Source: Anaerolinea sp.
GTDB taxonomy: Bacteria > Chloroflexota > Limnocylindria > Limnocylindrales > CSP1-4
Direction of reading: 5' to 3'
Length of the DNA: 64,000 nucleotides
Assembly: GCA_013822395.1 (NCBI GenBank)
Contig: PNKK01000006.1
Coordinates: 33,204 to 97,203, forward strand
Below the pieces are notes generated by a model. The model had not been told where the DNA came from, ran no database searches, and saw only the letters and a program-made list of their open reading frames with translations. Of the stretch, positions 50,981 through 60,138 are shown one piece after another; the stretch's first letter is position 1, and each line of letters starts with the position of its first letter. A program made the translations under genes and the position numbers.

Positions 50981-52000
50981 ATGAGCCTCGCCGGCCGGCT
51001 CGCGCGCTGGGAGGTGCTGCTGGCGGCCGTCCTCGTGACCCTGGTGTGGACCGGGACCTCGCTGTCGGCCGTGTTCCTGACGCCGCGCAACTTCGCCAAC
51101 CTCACCGCCGCCCTCATCGAGGTCGCGATCATGGCCCTGCCGATGGCGCTGGTGATCATCGCCGCCGAGATCGACCTGTCGGTCGAGTCGATGGTCGGGC
51201 TTGCGTCCTCGCTGCTCGGCTTCCTGTGGGCCGAGGGCGTGCCGCTCCAGGTGGCGATCCCTTCGGTGCTCGCGGTGGGCGCCCTGGGCGGGCTGCTCAA
51301 CGGCGTCCTCGTCAGCCGCTTCGGGCTGCCGTCGCTGGTGGTGACCATCGGCACGCTGGCGCTGTTCCGCGGGCTCGCCCTGGTCATCCTCGGTCCCCGC
51401 GGCATCAGCCAGTTCCCGGACGCGTTCACCGCCTTCGGCTTCGGAACCGTCCCGGGCACGGCGATTCCGTGGCCGGCGCTCGTGTTCATCGCCCTCGCGC
51501 TGGTGCTGGGGATCGTGCTCCACGCAACGTGGATCGGGCGCCAGGTGTTCGCCACCGGCAAGAACGCATCGGCCGCCCGGTACTCGGGTGTTCGCGTCGC
51601 CCGACTCAAGCTCGCGCTGTTCGTGCTCTCGGGTGTCGTGGCCGCGCTGGCCGGGGTCATCCTGACCGCCCGCTTCGCGAGCGCCCGGGCGGACGCCGGC
51701 ACGGGCATGACGCTCACGGTCGTGACCATTGTGCTGCTCGGCGGCGTGAACATCTTCGGCGGCCGGGGGACGATCCCGGGCGTGGTGCTCGCCGCCCTGA
51801 CGCTGGCGGTGCTGGGCAACGTGCTCCGGCTGGCCAACGTCGCGGCCGAGATCCAGAGCATCGCCATCGGCGCACTGCTCGTCGTTTCGGTCGTGATCCC
51901 CACTCTCGCCCATCGGACGAAGCTCGCCATCGACCGTGTCTCCGGAGGCCGGCGGAGGCCGGCCGGCGCGGTCGGCGCCGGTGGAGGCACAGGTCCATGA
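50981..52000 (+). CDS. rhaQ: Rhamnose ABC transporter permease 2
   Basis: The protein has 339 residues and is paralogous to the preceding permease: VIIAAEIDLSVESMVGLASS, FGLPSLVVTIGTLALFRGLALV, GRQVFATGKNASAARYSGV and VLLGGVNIFGGRGTIPGVVLA. It starts at 50981, 16 bases after rhaP. The Gly/Arg-rich C-terminal tail (SGGRRRPAGAVGAGGGTGP) is likely cytoplasmic and disordered. Two different permeases with one SBP match the rhizobial rhamnose transporter. Confidence 0.92.
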   Translation: MSLAGRLARWEVLLAAVLVTLVWTGTSLSAVFLTPRNFANLTAALIEVAIMALPMALVIIAAEIDLSVESMVGLASSLLGFLWAEGVPLQVAIPSVLAVGALGGLLNGVLVSRFGLPSLVVTIGTLALFRGLALVILGPRGISQFPDAFTAFGFGTVPGTAIPWPALVFIALALVLGIVLHATWIGRQVFATGKNASAARYSGVRVARLKLALFVLSGVVAALAGVILTARFASARADAGTGMTLTVVTIVLLGGVNIFGGRGTIPGVVLAALTLAVLGNVLRLANVAAEIQSIAIGALLVVSVVIPTLAHRTKLAIDRVSGGRRRPAGAVGAGGGTGP

Positions 52001-52016
52001 CAGCAGGAGGAACATC

Positions 52017-53120
52017 GTGATCGCGAGATCGATTGGCACGGGGCGGGTGACCGCCCTGGGTACCGCGCTGGTATTGCTGCTCGCCGCGTGCGGCGGAGGC
52101 GGCGCCAGCCCCAGCCCGGCAGGCGAGGCGACACCCGCCACGACCGCCCCCGCCGAGACGCCGGCGGAAAGCCCGGCCGCGCCGGGCGGCGCCGGCCCGA
52201 ACGTCGTGTTCATCCCCAAGGCGGTCAACAACCCGTACTTCGACGCGGCGGCCGAGGGCGCGCAGAAGGCCGCCGGCGAGCTCGGCGGCCAGTTCACGCA
52301 GATCGGCTCCAACAACGCCATCGCGGCGGAGCAGATCCCGTTCATCCAGGACGCCACCACCCAGGGCTACGACGCAATCGTCGTCTCGGCCACCGGCGCA
52401 GACGAGGTGGCGCCGGCGCTCAGGGCAGCGATGGAGGCCGGGATCAAGGTCGTGGGCTACGACTCGAGCCCAGCCGAGGGCGCCTACGACGTGTTCGTCA
52501 ACCAGACCGACTTCAGCCTCATCGGCGGCGCGATGGCCCAGTGGGCGTGCGACCTGGCGCCCGACTGCTCGGGCGAGATCGCGATCCTGTCCGCCACCGC
52601 CACGGCCACCAACCAAAACGCGTGGATCGCGGACATGGAGCAGGCGCTCCAGGATCCGCAGTTCGCGAACCTCACCCTGGTCGAGACCGTGTACGGCGAC
52701 GACGATCCCCAGAAGAGCACGACGCAGGCGCAGGGGCTGCTCCAGAAGTACCCCAACCTGAAGGTGATCATCGCGCCGACCACGGTCGGCATCCTCGCCG
52801 CCGCCCAGGTCGTCAAGCAGGCAGGCGTGTCCGACTCGGTCAAGGTCACCGGGCTCGGCCTCCCGAACGACATGAAGGAGTTCGTCAGAGACGGCACCAC
52901 GCCGAAGTTCGGCCTGTGGAGCGTGCCCGACCTGGGCTACCTCGCCTACTACGTGGCGGCCAAGCTCGTCGCGGGCGAGATCACGGGCGCCCCGGGCGAG
53001 ACGTTCACGGTCCCCGGCCTGAACAACGGCCAGCCGTACACGATCGGCGACAAGAGCGTCGTGATCCTCGGCCCGCCGTTCGAGTTCACCCCAGAGAACA
53101 TCGACCAGTTCAACTTCTGA
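52017..53120 (+). CDS. rhaS: Rhamnose ABC transporter substrate-binding lipoprotein
   Basis: The protein has 367 residues. A signal peptide ends in the lipobox LLAACGGGG, and a Pro/Ala/Thr-rich linker follows. A periplasmic-binding-protein fold of the ribose/RhaS class begins [29 protein letters not shown], and [22 protein letters not shown] and [19 protein letters not shown] are sugar-site strands. It captures sugar outside the membrane for RhaTPQ. The GTG at 52017 has AGGAGGA five bases upstream, a strong SD in keeping with high expression. A perfect 12-bp hairpin follows the stop. Confidence 0.92.
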   Translation: MIARSIGTGRVTALGTALVLLLAACGGGGASPSPAGEATPATTAPAETPAESPAAPGGAGPNVVFIPKAVNNPYFDAAAEGAQKAAGELGGQFTQIGSNNAIAAEQIPFIQDATTQGYDAIVVSATGADEVAPALRAAMEAGIKVVGYDSSPAEGAYDVFVNQTDFSLIGGAMAQWACDLAPDCSGEIAILSATATATNQNAWIADMEQALQDPQFANLTLVETVYGDDDPQKSTTQAQGLLQKYPNLKVIIAPTTVGILAAAQVVKQAGVSDSVKVTGLGLPNDMKEFVRDGTTPKFGLWSVPDLGYLAYYVAAKLVAGEITGAPGETFTVPGLNNGQPYTIGDKSVVILGPPFEFTPENIDQFNF

Positions 53121-53147
53121 GCTGAGCCGTCCCCACGATTCCCAGCC

Positions 53148-53179
53148 GCCGACCCCGGGCTCCCCCACCCGGGGTCGGC
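53148..53179 (+). terminator. 12-bp perfect hairpin between rhaS and rhaM
   Basis: GCCGACCCCGGG (53148-53159) pairs fully with CCCGGGGTCGGC (53168-53179) around an 8-base loop. There is no T-tract. Its position after the binding-protein gene and 17 bases before rhaM fits an mRNA-stabilising or attenuating hairpin that raises rhaS over downstream expression. Confidence 0.7.
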
Positions 53180-53196
53180 ACCAAGCACGGAGCGCC

Positions 53197-53511
53197 ATGG
53201 AACGGATCGGATTCCGGATGCGCCTCCGGCCCGGCCAGGAGGCGGAGTACCGGCGCCGCCATGCCGCCGTCTGGCCCGAGCTGCTCGCCGACCTGCGGGC
53301 CGCGGGCGCCTCGAACTACTCGATCTTCCTCGACGGCGAGGACCTGTTCGGCTACCTCGAGGTGGACGACTTCGAGCGGTTCCGGACGGTGATGGTGGCG
53401 AGCGAGGCGAACACCCGCTGGCAGCCGGAGATGGCGGCGCTCATCGACCCGCTGACGGACCCGGCCACGGGCTTCCATCGCCGGATGGACGAGGTGTTCC
53501 ACCTGGACTGA
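53197..53511 (+). CDS. rhaM: L-rhamnose mutarotase
   Basis: The protein has 104 residues, the full RhaM/RhaU length. [35 protein letters not shown] contains the active-site His and Arg, [19 protein letters not shown] the central strand with Tyr, and [10 protein letters not shown] and MDEVFHLD close the ferredoxin-like fold. It interconverts alpha and beta anomers of L-rhamnose so the isomerase receives its preferred form. It is the last intact gene of the rightward operon; an SD-like CGGAG precedes it. Confidence 0.95.
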   Translation: MERIGFRMRLRPGQEAEYRRRHAAVWPELLADLRAAGASNYSIFLDGEDLFGYLEVDDFERFRTVMVASEANTRWQPEMAALIDPLTDPATGFHRRMDEVFHLD

Positions 53512-53740
53512 GCCACGGACGAGCACCGCGTCGCGTGGCGCCTCGACGGCGGCCGGCTCGAGGTCGAGGTGGAGGTGCCGCCGAGCACGACCGCGTCGGT
53601 GGACCTGCCTGACGGGAGCGGCCCGGTCGACCTCGGTCCCGGCGTCCACCGCCTCGCGACGGACGGACGCCCGATGGACGGGGGCGTGTCTGGCCCGACC
53701 CGGAGGCGTACCGCCGGGCGATCGCACCGACAACCACCCC
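53512..53740 (+). pseudogene. Decayed alpha-L-rhamnosidase C-terminal domain
   Basis: Straight after the rhaM stop and in the same frame, the sequence reads HRVAWRLDGGRLEVEVEVPP, then STTASVDLPDG and LGPGVHRLAT, the pattern of the beta-sandwich C-terminal domain of GH78 rhamnosidases. After about 53686 the homologous reading continues in another frame (WPDPEAYRRAIAPT), suggesting a small frameshift. The catalytic (alpha/alpha)6 domain is missing entirely. It is a plausible remnant of the enzyme that once supplied rhamnose to this cluster. Confidence 0.65.
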
Positions 53741-53751
53741 ACCGGAGAGGC

Positions 53752-54984
53752 TCACCTCTCCGCGGCCGGGCCCGCCGCGATCCCCTTCCGGTACGCCTCG
53801 GCCTCCCAGTCCTCAATGAACCGGCGCTCGTCGGGCGCGAGCGGGCGGACGCCGCCGAGCCGCCGGGCGCCGATCGCGATCCGGGCCGCGTCGAGCTCGA
53901 CGTCGAGCGCCGTGCGCGCGAGCGCGGGCGTGTCGCCGACCGCGAACACGCCCATGCCGGCGACCACGACGACGGACGGCGCCGCCCCGGTGGCGCCGCG
54001 ATGCTCCACGAGCGCGCGCGACAGGACGGCTCGCATGTCGTCGGCCGACTCGGGCAGCGCCTCGACGAGCAGCGGCCAGGACCCGGCATACACGATCTGG
54101 TCGGGCGTGAGCGGACCGCCGAGCAAGAACGCGTGGCCGGCGCCGGTCGAGCCGATCCAGCGCGCGAGCGGCGAGCCGTCGAACGCGACGGACCGCGGAC
54201 GGGCGGCCTCGTCGAGCAGCTCGGCCAGCGCGGCGGCGACGGCCTCGATCGGTGGGCCCGCGCCCGGGACGTCCGTCGCCGCCGCGTCCGAGAGACCCGC
54301 CCCGCCTCCGTCCGCCGCCTCGAGCCGCCCGATCCGCTCCGCGACCGCGGCCACGACCGCTCGAGACCGCTCCTCCACCGCCTCCGCGCTCCCGCCGCTG
54401 ACGACCAGGCCGTGGTTTCCGAGCAGGAGCACGGGCGGTGCCGGGCGACCAGTTCGCGCCTCGAAGACGGCCCGGCCGGAGGCGATCCGGCGCGCCAGCT
54501 GGAGCCCGGGATCCGTGTACGGGATCCACAGCGCCTCGTCCCCGAACAGCTCGGCGGCCACCTCGTCGCCACCCGCGGCACAGGTGAGCGCGTTGACCGT
54601 CGTCGGATGGGTGTGGACGACGATCGGGTCGGGCAGGAGCGCATGGAACAGGCACTCGACCGACGGGCGCCGGTCGTCGCTCGGGCGCAGGCGCGCCGCC
54701 ATGCCCACCCGCAGCACCGGGTCGCTCCCGGCCGTCCCCTCGCCCGCCTCGCCCTCGCCGCGGAGCATCGCGAACAGCGGCTCCATCGCGAGCGGCATGA
54801 GCGCGTCGGGCGTCAACCCCGCGAGCGACACGCCCGACGGCTTGATCCACACGACGCCCTCGGCCTTCGCGGAGGTATTCCCGCCCCCGCCGCGCGCGAA
54901 CTCGGGGTCCGACCCGAGCCGCCTCGACACCGCCGCCACGGACTCGAGCAGACCAGGCGGCGGCGCCGGAAGCCAAGCCGCCAC
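53752..54984 (-). CDS. Class II aldolase (fuculose/rhamnulose-1-phosphate aldolase-like)
   Basis: The protein has 410 residues. It aligns along its whole length with the aldolase part of the RhaEW protein at 44-46 kb but lacks the dehydrogenase: GGGGNTSAKAEGVVWIKPSG, zinc-site VVHTHPTTVNALTC, LLGNHGLVVSGG and a matching C-terminal ALDVELDAARIAIGARRLGG...ERRFIEDWEAEAYRK. It probably cleaves fuculose-1-P or a related ketose-1-P to DHAP and lactaldehyde or glycolaldehyde. The GTG at 54984 has GGGAGGA six bases upstream and sits two bases after the fucI stop. It is the last gene of the fucose-type operon. Confidence 0.85.
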   Translation of the reverse strand: MAAWLPAPPPGLLESVAAVSRRLGSDPEFARGGGGNTSAKAEGVVWIKPSGVSLAGLTPDALMPLAMEPLFAMLRGEGEAGEGTAGSDPVLRVGMAARLRPSDDRRPSVECLFHALLPDPIVVHTHPTTVNALTCAAGGDEVAAELFGDEALWIPYTDPGLQLARRIASGRAVFEARTGRPAPPVLLLGNHGLVVSGGSAEAVEERSRAVVAAVAERIGRLEAADGGGAGLSDAAATDVPGAGPPIEAVAAALAELLDEAARPRSVAFDGSPLARWIGSTGAGHAFLLGGPLTPDQIVYAGSWPLLVEALPESADDMRAVLSRALVEHRGATGAAPSVVVVAGMGVFAVGDTPALARTALDVELDAARIAIGARRLGGVRPLAPDERRFIEDWEAEAYRKGIAAGPAAER

Positions 54985-54985
54985 G

Positions 54986-56788
54986 CTACGTCCTCCCGTA
55001 CAGCGGCCCAAACGCAGCGCACGCCCGGAAATCGGCGCCCTCCGGATCGCTCGTCCCGAGCAGGCTCCACGCCGCGGGCCGGAACAGCCGGTCGGCCGGC
55101 ACGTTGTGCATGCCCACCGGGATCCGGAGCAGCGACGCGACCGTGATCAGGTCCGCCCCGATGTGCCCGTAGCTCGCCGCGCAGTGGTTCGCGCCCCAGT
55201 TGCCCATCACGGTGTACACGTCGCGGAACGCGCCCTCGCCGGTCACGCGCGGGGTGAACCAGTGCGTCGGCCAGGTCGGGTTCGTGCGCTGGTCGAGCGT
55301 CCGGTGCACCTCCTCCGGCAGGTCAACCGTCCAGCCTTCCGCGAGCTGGAGCACCGGGCCCACGCCGGCGACGAGGTTGATCCGGATCATCGTGAGCGGC
55401 ATCCCGCCGCGCGACACGAACTGCGACGAGAACCCGCCGCCCCGGAAGTACCCGGTCACCGCGGGATACCACGTCGTCGCCCGCAGGGCGGCCGAGACGT
55501 CCCCGTCGGTGATCTCCCAGAACGGCTTCATCGCCGGCTCGCCGTCGTGGCGCATCTCGCCCGTCGCATCGAGCGTCGCGGCGCCCGAGTTGATGAGGTG
55601 GACCACCCCGCCCGAGGCCGCCTCCGGGAGGTCGCGGCCGGTCACCCGCCGGACCGCGTCGGGGCTCCAGAACGTCCGCACGTCGGCGAAGATCTGCGCC
55701 CGGTTCGTGAGCAGGTGGCCGAGCAGCATCGAGGCCCCGTTGAGGCTGTCGTTCTCGGTCGCGAACAGGTACGGCGCCCGGATCCCGTCCCAGTCGAACG
55801 ACGAGTTGAGGATCGCCTCGGTGAAGTCGCCGTTGGGCGAGTGGTCCGTCCACTGCCGCTGGCCCTGGAAGCCGCCCAGGATCGCGTTCCGCCCGAGCGC
55901 CTCCTCGCCGAAGCCCAGCTCCGCGAGCCGCCGGTTGCCGGCCAGCAGGTCGCGGGTGATGAGCGTCATCTTGACGACCGTCTCCCAGTCCCGGTCCTTC
56001 TGCTCCCGGCTCCGCTGCTCGCCCGGCTGGTTCGTGTCCTCGCCCTCGCGGCAGTGCTCGCGGGTCCAGGCGAGCGCGCGCTGGTACTCGTGGTGGTCGA
56101 AGATCCCCTCCTCGATCCGCCGCGTGAGCTCGCTCATGTCCACCGTCTCGACCCGCATCCCGAGGTACTTCTCGAAGAACGGGTGGTCGACGATCGAGCC
56201 CGCGATCCCCATCGACACGTTGCCCAGCGAGAGGTACGACTTGCCGCGCATGATCGCGATCGCGAGCGCCGCGCGCGCGAAGCGCAGCAGCTTCTCGGCC
56301 ACGTCCGGCGGCACGGAGCGGTCCGTCGCGTCCTGGACGTCCCGGCCGTAGATCCCGAACGCCGGCAGCCCCTTCTGCGCGTGCGCGGCGAGCACGGCCG
56401 CGAGGTAGACGGCGCCCGGACGCTCGGTGCCGTTGAACCCCCACACCGCCTTCGGGGTGAGCGGGTCCATGTCCATCGTCTCCGAGCCGTAGCACCACGC
56501 CGGCGTGACCGTGATCGACACCCCCACCTGCTCGCGCGCGAAGAAGTCGGCCGCGCGGGCCGCCTCGACGACGCCGCCGATCGTGTCCGGCGCGATCACG
56601 CACCGGACGGGGGTCCCGTCAGGGTAGCGGAGGTGCTCGGTTAGCAGCCGCGCGGTCGCCTCCGCGAGCGCCCGCGTCTGTTCCTCGAGCGACTCGCGGA
56701 CGCCGCGCAGCCGGCCGTCGATCGTCGCCCGGATCCCGATCTTCGGCCAGTCACCGACGAACCGGTTTGGGCGCTCCTGGTCCACCAT
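54986..56788 (-). CDS. fucI: L-fucose isomerase
   Basis: The protein has 600 residues, the FucI length. [23 protein letters not shown] is the N-terminal block, [15 protein letters not shown] and [17 protein letters not shown] are substrate loops, and [33 protein letters not shown] provides metal-ligand Glu/Asp residues (given here as motifs TENDSLNG and DVRTFWSP). [18 protein letters not shown] ends the C-terminal domain. It isomerises L-fucose to L-fuculose and, in many bacteria, D-arabinose to D-ribulose. A 56-base gap separates it from the transaldolase-like gene upstream in the operon. Confidence 0.95.
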   Translation of the reverse strand: MVDQERPNRFVGDWPKIGIRATIDGRLRGVRESLEEQTRALAEATARLLTEHLRYPDGTPVRCVIAPDTIGGVVEAARAADFFAREQVGVSITVTPAWCYGSETMDMDPLTPKAVWGFNGTERPGAVYLAAVLAAHAQKGLPAFGIYGRDVQDATDRSVPPDVAEKLLRFARAALAIAIMRGKSYLSLGNVSMGIAGSIVDHPFFEKYLGMRVETVDMSELTRRIEEGIFDHHEYQRALAWTREHCREGEDTNQPGEQRSREQKDRDWETVVKMTLITRDLLAGNRRLAELGFGEEALGRNAILGGFQGQRQWTDHSPNGDFTEAILNSSFDWDGIRAPYLFATENDSLNGASMLLGHLLTNRAQIFADVRTFWSPDAVRRVTGRDLPEAASGGVVHLINSGAATLDATGEMRHDGEPAMKPFWEITDGDVSAALRATTWYPAVTGYFRGGGFSSQFVSRGGMPLTMIRINLVAGVGPVLQLAEGWTVDLPEEVHRTLDQRTNPTWPTHWFTPRVTGEGAFRDVYTVMGNWGANHCAASYGHIGADLITVASLLRIPVGMHNVPADRLFRPAAWSLLGTSDPEGADFRACAAFGPLYGRT

Positions 56789-56844
56789 GGATGAGAACCT
56801 CCGTCTGCCCGCAGGACGGTGTCGACCGCCCGGTGATGGCTGGG

Positions 56845-57504
56845 TCAGGTCTGAGCAATGGCCTCCGCGTCCTCGGCGAAGACAGCGGCCGCGGCGGCCG
56901 TCGCGTCGGACTCGAGCATTCGGGTAAGGATCGGCTGGGCGACGGTGGCTGACGCGACGCCGAGCAGCGCCAGCTCCGCGAGCTCTTCCGGTTCACGAAT
57001 GCTCGCCGCGAGAATCTCAACTTCCGATCGCTGGGCGTCGAGGAGCATCTGCATTCGGCCGATCAGCGCGAGCCCGTCCTCACCCGCGTCGCGGATACGC
57101 CCGAGGTACACGGCGATCGAGCGCGCTGCGACGCTATCCGCCACCAGCGCCTGACCCAGCGTGTACACGCCGGTCAGCGTGACGCCGATCCCCTCGGCGG
57201 CCAGCGCTGTCGCCGCCCGGTACCCGACCGGAGTGGCGACGAGCTTCACTCGCACCCGCGTGGGGTCGATCGCGGCCAGCTTGCGACCCTCGTGGACGAG
57301 CGCCGGAACGCCGTCGGCGGTTGCCTGCAGGTGGATCTCCTTTGCTCCCGCCGCCAGAACCGCCCGGGCTAAGTCGGGCACTCGCGAAGCGGGCACACCC
57401 GCGCGCCGCAGAAGTGTCGGATTCATGGTCACGCCTGCGACGAATCCGGTCATCAACGCCTCGCAGATGGCCTCAAGCTCCGCCGAGTCGACGAGCAGCC
57501 TCAT
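56845..57504 (-). CDS. Transaldolase-family aldolase (fructose-6-phosphate aldolase-like)
   Basis: The protein has 219 residues, the short FSA/TalC length. It begins [13 protein letters not shown] with the Asp of the family, [20 protein letters not shown] follows, and the Schiff-base Lys is in [38 protein letters not shown] and [17 protein letters not shown] match barrel strands. It could cleave or form C-C bonds of sugar phosphates. Its ATG overlaps the stop of the kinase gene upstream (4 bases). The Lys is present, so activity is plausible; the precise substrate is not known. Confidence 0.85.
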   Translation of the reverse strand: MRLLVDSAELEAICEALMTGFVAGVTMNPTLLRRAGVPASRVPDLARAVLAAGAKEIHLQATADGVPALVHEGRKLAAIDPTRVRVKLVATPVGYRAATALAAEGIGVTLTGVYTLGQALVADSVAARSIAVYLGRIRDAGEDGLALIGRMQMLLDAQRSEVEILAASIREPEELAELALLGVASATVAQPILTRMLESDATAAAAAVFAEDAEAIAQT

Positions 57505-58514
57505 GCGCAGGGAGCTCCCGCCCCGGCCGCCTGGGCCAGAAACGCCTCGACCTCGGCCCGCCGCGGCGGATCCGCCCCAGGCTGGGTGCAGTTCAGGGCG
57601 GCGACCGCGGCCGCGAACCGTAGCGCGTCGCAGAGCGCGTCCGCCGTCAGCGCCTCGAGCGCCGGGCGGTTCGTCACTCCGAGCTCGGCGAGCCGGGTAA
57701 GCAGCCCCCCGTCGAAGGCGTCGCCGGCACCGACCGTGTCGGCGACCTCGACCGGGAACGCCGGCAGCTCAATCATCTCGTGACCGGTCGCTCGCGCCCG
57801 CACCGCCAGCACGCCCGCACCTCCGCGCGTGACCACAACGAGCGCAGAGCCGCGCGCGACCAGCTCCTCGGCGACTTCGCCGACGCCCTGACCTGGTGCC
57901 AGCCACGCGAGATCGGCCACGCTCACCTTCACGAGATCCACGAGCCCGAGGAGCCGCTCAAGGGTGGCTCGGTAGGTGGCTTCGTGGCGGACGAGGCCGG
58001 GTCGAATGTTCGGGTCAAGGGACAGCATCGCCCGACCGCGCGCCCGCTCGCACGCGCCGACGACCGCGGCCGGCGTGGACCCTCGGAGCAGCGCGATCGA
58101 GCCGACGTGAAGAATCGCCGTCTCCGTGAACAGGGCGTCCGGCAGGTCCTCCGGGGTGAGCAGCGTGTCCGCCGCGCCGTCGCCGTAGAACGTGAACGAC
58201 GGCTCCCCGTCCTCGAACGTGACGAACGCGAGCGTGCACGGCGCATCTGTCGGCAGAAGCCAGCGGGTGTCGACCGCCTCCCCCTCAGCGTACGCCCGTA
58301 GCTGCCGCCCGAAGTAATCGTCGGCGACCTTCGTCGCGAGCGCCGTCCGCCCCTGCAATCGGGCCATGGCGACCACGACGTTCAGCATCGAGCCTCCAGG
58401 ATGCGGCCGGAACGCGACCGTCCGCCCGTTCTCCTCGATCGGCAGGAAGTCGACGAGGGCCTCGCCCATGCAGGTGACGAGCGGCGAGGACGACCCGGGG
58501 CGGGAGACGGTCAT
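57501..58514 (-). CDS. PfkB-family sugar kinase (fructokinase-like)
   Basis: The protein has 337 residues. TCMGEALVDFLPIE is the PfkB N-terminal motif, HPGGSMLNVVVAMARLQG the sugar-lid segment with the first PfkB signature, and ALVVVTRGGAGVLAV and VEVADTVGAGDAFDGGLL the second signature with catalytic Asp and the GAGD anion hole. Relatives are fructokinases and KDG kinases. In this operon it may supply the ATP-dependent step for fuculose or ribulose in place of an FGGY fuculokinase (inference). The ATG at 58514 overlaps the fucU stop. Confidence 0.88.
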   Translation of the reverse strand: MTVSRPGSSSPLVTCMGEALVDFLPIEENGRTVAFRPHPGGSMLNVVVAMARLQGRTALATKVADDYFGRQLRAYAEGEAVDTRWLLPTDAPCTLAFVTFEDGEPSFTFYGDGAADTLLTPEDLPDALFTETAILHVGSIALLRGSTPAAVVGACERARGRAMLSLDPNIRPGLVRHEATYRATLERLLGLVDLVKVSVADLAWLAPGQGVGEVAEELVARGSALVVVTRGGAGVLAVRARATGHEMIELPAFPVEVADTVGAGDAFDGGLLTRLAELGVTNRPALEALTADALCDALRFAAAVAALNCTQPGADPPRRAEVEAFLAQAAGAGAPCA

Positions 58515-58939
58515 GCTCGTTCTACCGGCGAGACAACGCCGATCGTCAGCAGGATGTTGGCGTAGATCCGGCGCTCGCCGGTTGCGATTGCAAGCGCGAC
58601 CTCGGGCTCTCGGGCAGCGTCGTAGAACGCGAAGCGCTCGAGGCGCTCAAGCTCGATGCCCGGCAGGAGCACTTGGAATTCCCGGAAGATCGACGGCTCG
58701 CCCCCCAGCCCTGGGCTCATGACGTGGGCCGCCTCCACGGGTATCGCCTCGGCTAGTACCTCGAGCACCTCGGTCACTCGAGGGCGATCCGGCGCAAGGT
58801 TGAGGAACACGCGCCGCGCGGCGGGATTCGAATGGGTCGATACCGGATAGTTCCCGTCGGCGATGAGCACGCGGGCGCCGTGCCCGGCTTCACCGAGAGC
58901 GAGGAGAATCTCCGGATGAAGCAGCCGGTATGTCAACAT
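58511..58939 (-). CDS. fucU: L-fucose mutarotase (RbsD/FucU family)
   Basis: The protein has 142 residues, the normal FucU size. LLHPEILLALGEAGHGARVLIADGNYPVSTHSNP carries the His of the GHGD-type motif and the GNYP strand, then FREFQVLLPGIELERLERFAFYDAARE and ANILLTIGVV close the ring-forming fold. It interconverts anomers of L-fucose (or ribose). The ATG at 58939 overlaps the end of the LacI gene, which supports co-translation and a role with fucI. Confidence 0.88.
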   Translation of the reverse strand: MLTYRLLHPEILLALGEAGHGARVLIADGNYPVSTHSNPAARRVFLNLAPDRPRVTEVLEVLAEAIPVEAAHVMSPGLGGEPSIFREFQVLLPGIELERLERFAFYDAAREPEVALAIATGERRIYANILLTIGVVSPVERA

Positions 58940-60027
58940 CGAGCGATGCCCTCGTGGCGTCGCGCGCGGGCGCCGGTGCCGCGGACCGGCCCTGCGCCAC
59001 CATTGCCATCGGTCGCTGGCAGCCGCGACGGTGGCGCGCTGGAACCACGCACGACGAGCTTGCCCGGCAGAACGCACTTGCGCCCAGCACCTGCCGGCGC
59101 GGCGGTCAGTCGTTCGAGCAGCAGCTCGGCGGCTCGCCGACCGATGTCGTAGGCGGGTTGGTTGATGACTGTCATGAACGGATCCATCACCCACGCGTCG
59201 GGCAGGTCGTCAAAGGCGACGACCGACATGTCGTCCGGGACACGGATGCCCGCCTCGCGAAGGGCGCGCATGGCGCCGAAGGCGATGAAGTTGTTGGCGG
59301 CGAAGATTGCGGTTGGACGCGGCGTGGCGTCGAGGATCTCCCGGGCCATCCGGAGGCCGGCGTCGGCATCATAGCCACGGTATAGCACGAGGCGACTGTC
59401 GACCTCGACGCCGACTTCGGCGAGCGCGCGCCGATAGCCGGCAACCCGGTCGACCGACGTCGAGATCTCTCGCCGGCCCGACAGCATCGCGATGTTGCGA
59501 TGGCCAAGCTCGACGAGGTGTCGGACCAGCGCGTAGGCGCCGGCCTCGGAATCGGTGCGGACCTCGTCGATCTGGGTCGAGCGAACGCGACGGTCGATAA
59601 CGACGACCGGGACCCTGTGAGCATGGAGCAGGCGCAGGGAGTTGCCCGAGTTGCTCGCCGGCACAAGCAAGACCCCGTCGACCTGACGCTGGATGAGCAT
59701 CTGGAGATAAGCGATCTCTTCGGCGTCGGACTCGTCGGTGTTGCAGAACATGACGCCGAAGTCGCGGCCGGCGGCTTCATCCTCCACGCCACGCGCGATC
59801 GTGGTGAAGAACGGGTTGGTGATGTCGGTTACCACGAGCGCAATCGTGTGACTCCGCTTCGAGCGGAGCTGGCGCGCGACGGCGTTCGGGACGTACCCGA
59901 GTTCGGCGATCGCGCGTTCGACCCGCGCGCGCGTCTCCTGGCTCGTGTAGCCCGTACCGTTGACGACCCGCGAGACGGTCATGGAGGAGACGCCGGCGAG
60001 CCGCGCGACGTCTCGAATGTTGGCCAT
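58933..60027 (-). CDS. LacI-family transcriptional regulator
   Basis: The protein has 364 residues. The HTH is NIRDVARLAGVSSMTVSRVVNGTGYTSQETRARV, and the hinge is YVPNAVARQLRSKRSHTIALVV with the minor-groove Ala-Arg-Leu pattern. The periplasmic-binding-like sensor follows (VTDITNPFFTTIARGVEDEA, FDDLPDAWVMDPFMTVI). An unusual ~30-residue basic tail follows the domain (ATDGNGGAGPVRGTGARARR). It heads the leftward sugar operon and probably binds the GGTTACCGTTAACC palindrome before the adjacent ABC transporter operon. Confidence 0.93.
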   Translation of the reverse strand: MANIRDVARLAGVSSMTVSRVVNGTGYTSQETRARVERAIAELGYVPNAVARQLRSKRSHTIALVVTDITNPFFTTIARGVEDEAAGRDFGVMFCNTDESDAEEIAYLQMLIQRQVDGVLLVPASNSGNSLRLLHAHRVPVVVIDRRVRSTQIDEVRTDSEAGAYALVRHLVELGHRNIAMLSGRREISTSVDRVAGYRRALAEVGVEVDSRLVLYRGYDADAGLRMAREILDATPRPTAIFAANNFIAFGAMRALREAGIRVPDDMSVVAFDDLPDAWVMDPFMTVINQPAYDIGRRAAELLLERLTAAPAGAGRKCVLPGKLVVRGSSAPPSRLPATDGNGGAGPVRGTGARARRHEGIARC

Positions 60028-60063
60028 TGCATTTCTCTATTCAGGCGGTTGGGCGCAGCGACG

Positions 60064-60083
60064 ATAAAGCGGGAGGGGCCCGC
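60064..60083 (-). terminator. Intrinsic terminator after the sugar-binding protein gene
   Basis: On the minus strand GCGGG (60083-60079) pairs with CCCGC (60073-60069) around CCCCT and is followed by TTTAT. It lies 55 bases past the binding-protein stop and separates the transporter operon from the lacI operon. Confidence 0.55.
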
Positions 60084-60138
60084 CCTCGGCAGGCGAGCCC
60101 ACTCCGGGCTTCCGGCAAGCGACGCTCGACGAGCCTCG

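Noticed and set aside
49516..52134. Leftward 872-codon frame across the rhamnose permeases
   Set aside because: Antisense shadow; Ser/Thr/Ala-rich low-complexity translation and no start signal.
53816..56644. Rightward 942-codon frame across the aldolase and fucI
   Set aside because: Antisense shadow of two confidently identified leftward genes.
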